Below are positions 57,401-64,000 of a DNA stretch of 64,000 nucleotides, one piece after another; position 1 is the first letter of the stretch, and every line of letters begins with the position of its first letter. Under the pieces are notes generated by a model. That model was not told the DNA's origin and did no database searches. It was given only the letters and a program-made list of their open reading frames with translations. The position numbers and the translations under genes are program-made. Origin of the DNA: Zeugodacus cucurbitae (Eukaryota; Arthropoda; Insecta; Diptera; Tephritidae); the NCBI RefSeq assembly GCF_028554725.1, contig NC_071669.1, forward strand, positions 33,904,001 through 33,968,000. The letters are read 5' to 3'.

Positions 57401-60400
57401 GAAAATTTTATTGCACAAAGATGTTTTTCGAATATTATAGACTTGACAAAAGAATTACAAATGCATGACTTATCCATGGTGGAGCATGTATCTAGCGGAG
57501 GGGAATGTTTTCGTCTTAATAATGTTGAAAAACATAATAAACTATGTGAGGATTTTTTAATAGATGAAGAATCTGATTTCGACAAGTCTATAACTAAAAG
57601 TGAATATTGCGGTTGCAAATCGCTACCGATATTAACGGATATTAATTTCTTAAGTAATTCATCTACCAATTCAGAAAATATAGAAGGAGTGGCTGAAGAG
57701 AACTTAATTGGCAACATGAAACCAAACGATTTTTCAGAAAATTCAACTTGTAGAACGATGAAAGAAAACTCATTTAATCGCAATAGAGACACTAACACAT
57801 CCGTTGAAAGTTTAGAATTCGTATTAAGTAATGAAAACCCTAATACGATTAAAGAGGATAGTGGTGAAGATTGCATTTTCTTGTCAGATGACGAAATCAA
57901 TTACTCGATTTGGAAATCAGATTTGAATAGTTTTAGTCCAGAGTTTCCAAGTAATTTGCAGGACGATACATTTGGTCATAAACAATTTGATAATAATATA
58001 CTTGAGTGTTCAATATTAAATGTAGTGACAAGTGGAAATTTCAGGAGAACTAACTCCGATTTAACAACTGCCACCATATCGCCTTCTACCATTAGAAAAG
58101 ATCTGGAAATAGAGCCTTGTGAAATACTTAGTACATCCAGACTAACGGATCGTTCTGCCGAACTTCTTGAGTATGGAATTATAGACAATATATCAGAACC
58201 ATTTACACAACCATCTGACATTATTTATAGTCCTACCCATTACTCGCAATTAAATGTGTCTTTTTCACCAATGCAGCTTGCACCAGTCGGATTAGATGGT
58301 TTGCTAAATGGCGAAATAAATTTGAACAGAACGAAACAGAATGAAAATGACATAGATATTCAATCTTACACCAGATCTATAAAACCATCTGAATATCCTC
58401 CTGATGAATATGAAATATCTGGTAGATTATACTCCACCCGCATCATCACTGATCCAAAGCCGGAGTTTACGCTCCAATCTGAATCGGAAATATTGAAACA
58501 ACTCTATGAATATGGTATTAAACCTTTAAAACGGAAACAGGCTGTCAAGTTGTTGGAGTATATATACAATTCAACAAATCCATTGATACTTAAAGATATT
58601 CCTAATTGTAGTAAGCAACCAAAAGAAAAACATCTCCTTCTTGAGCACTCCGATAAAAATCCACCGAGACCTTCGAATCATATTATCTTACATTCGGATA
58701 AATTATCTCTAAAGGATTGTTTTGACACTAAAATACACCTATTTAAACATGAATTGCAGCTGGATTTAGAATGTGAGGATTATGTGTTTCAGACGAATAT
58801 TACTAAGAAGGTAATGTATGGCAGTTTAAGCAACTTGAACATTGTAACATAATTAATTTTTATTTTGTATATTAAATGTGTGTATATATGGAATTGGACA
58901 GGATCTATGCATATCAAAGAAGCCAATACATTTCGAAAAGTGATTTCAAGATTTACACATAACTGCACTTTCAAAAGTTTATTTTTTTTTTTGAAAAGTT
59001 CCTTTCACCATTTTGTGACGTCATATAAGTTTGACTGCTTTAACAAAAAGCTTGTAGCTTAGAAATTTTAAAGCTAAAATTCATACTCTATGGATTTTCA
59101 AATGGTGCACTTTATATTGCGTTTTATTTAGTTTTAATTTTAACTTAGCCAAGCTGAGTGGCAATTAATGAGCCGTCCAGATCAAAAAATTGGCGAACTA
59201 ATGTTTAGTTGGATTATGTAAATAAATTTATTTAAATAGCTTTTGTTAGTGTAATGAATTTCAGTTATTCATATTTTTTAATATTGCCATTGCTCAATTG
59301 CTCATTGCCAAATATCGGTATTGGCAACCCTGCGTTGTGAGAGACTTGAGAGTGAGTAACGGCGGGCTCGTCTCTACGCGAAAAATTCGAATGGGACTGA
59401 TAGCGGACGGTAGAAGCGGTGATGACTGTTCATTTTTATAGAAATCTCATAAGACAGGTCGTATCGGCTCTACCCGTCTACGAGTTTACGTCGTTCAATG
59501 TTTAAACTACATATTACTATACACTCATTAGACAAAACTAATATCAAATTTACGTACATATAACTGTCATGTTCCATCAGTTTTCCTTTTCGTTTTACAA
59601 TACATCGTTAGAATACACATGTTTATGGCTCAATCCACACCGGGTTAGTCTTCTCTTGTCTGAACATCCACTAGCTTCATATATGTGACAACACATACCG
59701 AATAATATATACAGTGGTAGTCAAAATTATTAACACATCGAACGTTTTTTTTACAAATTTCACACAAAAAGCTTTTGCTTATTGTTGTTGTTGTCGCAGG
59801 GTAACAAAATGCTATGTTGTTGTAGCTAGAATAGCTAGAAATATGGCGGAGAAATAAGCAAATGAACTGAAGAAGTCAAAAGTATTTACACACAACTTGA
59901 ACTTAGTATCCTGTTATTTGTTAATGATAATTTTTTTTTAATTTTAATGTCTATTCTAAGGCGGTAAATTCATAATTGGTTACAGCGCATTTGGCATCAA
60001 TAACAGTCTGCTTTATAGTCCGAATTGATTCAACACAACAAGTTAACTGTTAATTTAGACTAAATGTCGGTAATTTCGGCATTTTCGGTTATTATATCAA
60101 TTGTCCTCTGATATTTAACGAAACCCCAAATATTTTCAATAAAGTTTTGGTCGGAGCACTGCGCAGGTCAACTTGATTTCACTTTAAAGCTTTGTTAGTA
60201 ACGATCCTTTATGAAATGGAGCATTGTCCTGTTGTAAAATGTAGTTAATAGTTGGAAAAGGCCGACTAACCACTACAATGGCATGGTCATGTGAATTCTG
60301 ATATATCCGGATGATTTAGGGAAGACTTCCCCAAAAAATGATAAAGTCACCTCCGACTCTATTTATTTCTTCTTCTCACGTAGTAAATGCATAAAGCGTT

Positions 60401-62390
60401 TACTAAAGAAGTCCAGAAACTAATGTTCAGCTTTATTTGACCACTACAGGCTTTAGGATGAAATTTAAGGCAAATGATAGGCATATCGCTTTTTTGGTTT
60501 CGGAAATATTGACTACTTTATGCAGAATGTAGGTATTTATGTTACTATTTTAAATGTCCTAAACAGTGTAGCATCATTGATGCGGTATGCTAATTCGATG
60601 GTGCTGCAATATTAAGAAGACTAATTGTGTGATTGTGTATGACAGTTCCTACTAATCTTCTACATTACCTTTGAGTTATCAAAGGTTTCTGCCCAGTTAC
60701 TTTAAAGTATGCTTGCAATTGTTCGTCTCCTTATTTTTAATAACATTGTAAACAATATTCCTTTAAATTCAATAATTTTTTACTAACTCTGAAGCCAAAA
60801 CACCGGTCTTAAACTTAGGCTTTGTAAGTTAGTTATGAATGCAATAGAAGCCAATCACTACTCTTGGTTAAACCAAATCCAAGAATAAAGGCTAAATCGC
60901 GGTGTGTAAATACTTTTGACAATTGCGTGTCTTCAGTTCATTTGCTTATTTCTCCGCCATATTTCTAGCTATTCTAGCCAAACTGATTTCATTCCTTCAG
61001 GAATAGATCAAGGTTTACAACATAGAATAGTTACCCTGCGACAACAACAAGCAAAAGCTTTTTGTGTGAAATTTATAAAAATACGTTCGATGTGTAAATA
61101 ATTTTGACTACCTCTGTATATTATATATATTTTTTGTTTAAATATGTATATTATAATAATATATTGATATTTAAATTTAAATTAAATGAAACTATTTTTA
61201 TATATAATTAAAACAACTTTAATATTTTCTTTTTTACTTTGCATTCAACTTTATGAAGATTATATTCGGGTATACAGTAGAAACTCGATTAACCGGACTA
61301 ATTGTTGTCGATAGACATTCGGATAATCGAAAATCCGGATAATGGAATGTATGAAGAAAAGCAAATAGATATCAACGAAAATCAATGTTTATTAAGAAAT
61401 TAACACTTACTTATGTATGTATGTACATATTTTCTTAGATTACATTACATACATAATATTAAACTGCAGCATTAATCATGAAATAAAAAGTTTATTTTCA
61501 TAGTGACCAATGAACAAATGAGTAAAATCAAATTGTTACTATACACTCATTTGAGTCATAAATCGACGGCACATGTAAGTGTAGAAATACTATGAGTGTT
61601 TTTTTTTATTTGGTGGAAATGAGTCTTAGTCATTTTTGATATTAGTATTAGTACTCATTTGCACTAATTTGTTTGGCTCATGAGTTAGTGCACTAATTTC
61701 ATTAGTACTCAATGCAGATCTCTGGTACATATAAATAAGTCGCGGTTGGTAGTCCGGATAATCGCGAATCCGTATAACTGAGGGCCGGATAAACGAGTTT
61801 CTACTGTACTCAAAAAACTTTTTCTAATGTCGTCTTAAAGCTGTGTAGAAATATTAAAATGCTAAAGTACACATTTACGTGAATAATAACAAATTATTCC
61901 CTGAATTCAACGCTAATTCTCTCATCCACTCTGCGGTGCCAAAAATTGAACAGCGCTGATCGAAATCAACTTTGCGCTCAGCTCGGCTTTGAGCGTCCAC
62001 TCTGCAGACACCCTAAGACACAAGAGTTTTATGTTTTTTCAGCATTTAACTTTATTATTTTATTGCAGACGTCACGACCACTATTACCCCTTCATATCGC
62101 CTGGCATAATCTCGTTTCCTCCAATATCACTTTGAATGAAACTATATTGATGTATAAGCCCATAGACTTGCAAGAAATTTATGTTTTTTTTAAGGAAATA
62201 GGATATCGTTTCGAACCAAAGGTTTATTTTAAATAAATGTTTCATGTGCGTAATTAGATCTTTATTTATTTTCCAGGACATAAAAGCTTTCCTTGATAAG
62301 CGCTGCATAATTTTCCGCTATGATATCACCCAACCAGATCGTCAGGTCCAACGCCAAGTACGAAAAAGTAAAAAAAGGACTAAAATATAG
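51494..62390 (+). CDS. mus312: SLX4-family structure-specific endonuclease scaffold (mus312 orthologue)
   Basis: SLX4 proteins hold SLX1 and other nucleases (in flies MEI-9/XPF) for repair of crosslinks and meiotic crossovers in the nucleus. Exons: 51494-51585, 51683-52308, 53556-54482, 57369-58810, 62069-62221, 62277-62390. All junctions have GT/AG borders and keep frame, giving 1117 residues; the fly protein is of similar size from memory. Visible blocks: DDIHLAMALSKS and KYGFRTAGIEDY (exon 2/3), a long low-complexity acidic middle, YGIKPLKRKQAVKLLEYIYN (exon 4, the conserved SLX4 helix region), and a carboxyl domain with LHIAWHNLVSSN, MYKPIDLQEIYVFFKEIGYR and DIKAFLDKRCIIFRYD (exons 5-6), the SLX1-binding module. 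The end is basic (RKSKKRTKI). No frame break was seen. The ATG was chosen because MDRETRKANLNKLRLSGIKH is in phase with exon 2. Confidence 0.93.
52309..53555 (+). other. mus312 intron 2
   Basis: 1.25 kb between gtaggt and tgcag. It is AT-rich, without a complete element that I can define; open frames inside (52719-52925, 53125-53343) show no motif. Confidence 0.75.
54525..55103. mobile_element. Pogo/Tigger-like MITE in mus312 intron 3
   Basis: Left end caatggaacttctctaactc and right end ggaagttccactg are inverted, flanked by TA on both sides (54523-54524, 55104-55105). Multiple ttcgagttatgga motifs repeat inside. No transposase. TA duplication and CAGTGGAAC-type ends fit the Pogo/Tigger branch. 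Confidence 0.8.
55213..56460 (+). repeat. Abundant repeat S, long copy in mus312 intron 3
   Basis: It begins aaggaagggctaagttcggg and tgtaaccgaacattt with tatactctcgcaa (55254-55266) and closes with ttgcgagagtata (56435-56447), an exact 13-bp inverted pair. Inside are several 'ggcgtgg' and 'cacgccca' blocks and a run of GGACGGACAGAC-type repeats (56249-56305). No long frame with known domain. It is related to 50262-50797 and partly to 38640-38980. Confidence 0.8.
56461..57368 (+). other. Remainder of mus312 intron 3
   Basis: AT-rich. A block near 56565-56700 (attcggataataact, gtggataatatccggc) looks like repeat debris. It ends in the acceptor ctatattttag before exon 4. Confidence 0.55.
58811..59711 (+). 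other. mus312 intron 4, left part
   Basis: Begins with the donor gtaatg directly after ITKK. If read through, the frame would add 13 residues and stop at 58850, giving a shortened protein. No element recognised before the Tc1 insertion. Confidence 0.6.
59712..61116 (-). mobile_element. Tc1-like transposon with long IR/DR ends in mus312 intron 4
   Basis: 1405 bp between TA target duplications (59710-59711, 61117-61118). The inverted repeats are about 190-210 bp long. Each contains an outer (ggtagtcaaaattatt) and an inner (agtcaaaagtatttacac) copy of a similar motif, the IR/DR layout of Tc1 elements. The interior shows a decayed transposase on minus. Confidence 0.9.
60000..60380 (-). pseudogene. 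Tc1 transposase remnant
   Basis: On the minus strand, near 60175-60060, AQWSDQNFIENIWGFVKYQR matches the Tc1 motif QSPDLNPIENLWG close to the carboxyl end of the catalytic core. An upstream stretch is barely readable. No open frame of useful length remains, so the element could only move with help. Confidence 0.7.
61275..61806. mobile_element. Pogo/Tigger-like MITE (second family) in mus312 intron 4
   Basis: Left end cagtagaaactcgattaacc and right end gataaacgagtttctactg are inverted, flanked by TA (61273-61274, 61807-61808). Sub-terminal cggataatcg motifs recur. No coding capacity. The ends resemble Tigger termini. Confidence 0.85.
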
Positions 62391-62462
62391 TGAATATATA
62401 TACCAGCATTTACAATATTGCCTAACAAAGATTAATATGATTGAATATTGGTGTACTTTTGG

Positions 62463-62468
62463 AATAAA
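62463..62468 (+). terminator. Likely polyadenylation signal of mus312
   Basis: AATAAA, 72 bases after the stop, followed by AT-rich sequence. A second aataat lies just after. Confidence 0.6.
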
Positions 62469-62764
62469 TAAATAATTAAAATATTTGGAAGGGCAGTTAT
62501 GTGGGAAAAAAAACCGAGTGGGGTTGCACTCCGGGAGTGCAGGCAGAAGTGAAAACTTGAACCTATGGCGCGTTGGGCACTCTTTGAGTGAGCATTTTTA
62601 GGTGCGCTCGCGACATGAGAAATTGTACATAAAAAATCAAGTTTATCAAAGCAATGTGGGCACTTTTTGAATGGACATTAAGTATAATAATATAGAAACT
62701 ATATTCGAAGGAAATGGTTTTATTTAAATGAGTAAATATTAGTAAATAGTAAATACAAAATTTA

Positions 62765-63059
62765 TCAATTCTCATCCATAATTTCAACAACTCTTACATC
62801 ATCATTATCAGGATTTTCATCAAATTCTAAAACTGAAGTAATAGGTCAATGGTAACTAAAGTATGAAATGAACAATTTTGATTTAAATCTATTTATATAT
62901 CTTGTGAATACTGCATCAATAATAGTTTTGTTATTTGTTGTGCTAAGATTGCGATCATTGGACATCGTTAAATCAAATTATTCATATAAAAATTCAATTA
63001 ATGATTGATTTTTGACATCTGCAAAGTTTATGTTAAAATCTCCACTCAAAATCATAGGT
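62765..63059 (-). pseudogene. Helentron/Helitron-type endonuclease remnant
   Basis: On minus, the frame reads PMILSGDFNINFADVKNQSL, then IEFLYE-stop-FDLTMSNDRN, LSTTNNKTIIDAVFTRYINR, FISYFSYH-stop-PITSV and ends VEIMDEN with a TGA at 62765-62767. The GDFN and ID-x-x-FTR blocks and SYFSYH-x-P are the exonuclease-endonuclease-phosphatase pattern that I recall from Helentron proteins; retroposon endonucleases are the alternative. Two in-frame stops break it. No helicase part is in the window. Confidence 0.6.
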
Positions 63060-63064
63060 GCCTG

Positions 63065-63622
63065 CAAGAATGATAGAAGACAAGATTACGACAGGCTGAA
63101 GCGTTCACGACCCACGAATGGGAATAGGCAACAGAAGAATTGTCAAATGGAAAACGGAAATGTGAAACATAGTGAACCAAATTGAATAATGTGCAGATAA
63201 AATATCACAATGAACGTAATTCTTAAAATCTTCATTTATAAAATGATCCATTGATATAAATTGATATTTATAATTAAAATTATATGTTTTGTTACAAAAA
63301 GTTCGTCATTTTGCCAACTTTTTTGTTGGTTGGAAAAGTGAAAAAAATCTTTATAGACGACTTTTTTGTACTATTGTTGTTTAATTCCGGCATTGCGGAC
63401 TTCTTTTTCAAGTTAATACATTTTTCAAATATAATTTTAAATAATAATTATGCACTAGTCTTGACTTCAGCTCTTTGTTATGGTTTTATTGTTTTGTACC
63501 ACCGTACAATATTGTTTTGCTCGCGTGTTCGGGGTCGTGAAAGTTGTCACTCAACAGGAACTCAAAACCCAAAAAAGCTAATTGTAAACGCCTGTCGTAA
63601 TCTTGTCTTCTATCATTCTTGG
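63065..63622. repeat. Inverted repeat, 31-bp perfect arms
   Basis: Arms caagaatgatagaagacaag... at 63065-63095 and its reverse complement at 63592-63622 match over 31 bases. A second, weaker pair (ttcacgaccc near 63105; ggtcgtgaaa near 63533) lies inside. The left arm directly adjoins the endonuclease remnant. Confidence 0.85.
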
Positions 63623-64000
63623 GCGCCTGCTACACGTTCTGTATTTACCGTATTTAGCATGCAATATTGATGGATCACGATCCATATCACAAAATATTTA
63701 AATATTTTGAAATCCAGATCGCGGATCGGGGATCGCGAGATAAATATTGAATGTGTAGCATATTTTGTGATTTACAAGTCCGAATTGGTGAAATACAACA
63801 GTGTCAAAATTTTAAAATTAACTTTATTCTAATAAATGAACATGAATTATACTGTTTACAATAGAATCTTTGCCTAGTTGCATAAATAAATTTTTTAAAT
63901 ATTTTTCTTATGAAAACACTAACAACATCGTATAATTATTGACGTAATATATATTGAACGTCTAGCAGCCGCGAAGTAATCCATCAATATTCAATAACGA
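63623..64000. other. No gene seen
   Basis: AT-rich sequence with a local ggatcacgatcc / gcggatcggggatcgcg patch near 63672 and 63720. No frame of interest. Confidence 0.4.

Noticed and set aside
63284..63670. 128-codon frame
   Set aside because: Composition is AT-driven, no domain or splice support, and it overlaps an inverted repeat arm.
1..64000. tRNA, rRNA, riboswitch or bacterial operon signals
   Set aside because: None seen; gene structure and elements are those of an insect nuclear genome.

Overview
This is eukaryotic, insect-type DNA: AT-rich, packed with nested transposable elements, and carrying one intron-containing host locus. The element mix and the mus312/SLX4 orthologue point to a higher fly; a tephritid-like fruit fly is my best guess, from remembered family resemblance and not from a search. 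I saw no bacterial, phage, CRISPR, rRNA or tRNA feature.

Layout. From 1 to 11858 lies a Jockey-clade retrotransposon interrupted by RTE-clade retrotransposons on the minus strand; a block of about 5.1 kb (RTE 5' end + Jockey 5' part + RTE) is present twice in tandem. From 12080 to 17740 follow a decayed Harbinger transposase, the 3' half of a LOA-like retrotransposon with a CCTAA-repeat tail, a hAT transposon with exact 8-bp target duplications, an old RTE scrap and a MITE. A Ty3/Gypsy-type LTR element runs on the plus strand at 18195-22351, and a second copy with different deletions runs on the minus strand at 42231-47046. Between and beyond them lie three copies of an exon-bearing repeat unit (23410, 34290, 47935), further RTE copies, a second Jockey-type element, a 41-bp perfect hairpin, a MADF-like mini-ORF, and a 1.1-kb non-autonomous hAT element full of CATCGATG motifs.

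The host locus begins at 51131. A two-exon gene for a 97-residue protein with one predicted membrane segment ends 9 bases before the ATG of a six-exon gene that I identify as the SLX4 orthologue mus312 (joined length 1117 residues, ending at 62390). The arrangement suggests a dicistronic transcript. The long introns hold two Pogo/Tigger-like MITEs, a Tc1 element with long IR/DR-type ends and a 1.2-kb abundant-type repeat. Downstream lies a remnant of a Helentron-type endonuclease.

Nearly all element genes carry stops, frameshifts or deletions. The two functional-looking genes are the small membrane protein and mus312. Element boundaries are exact where both terminal repeats and target duplications could be read, and approximate elsewhere.
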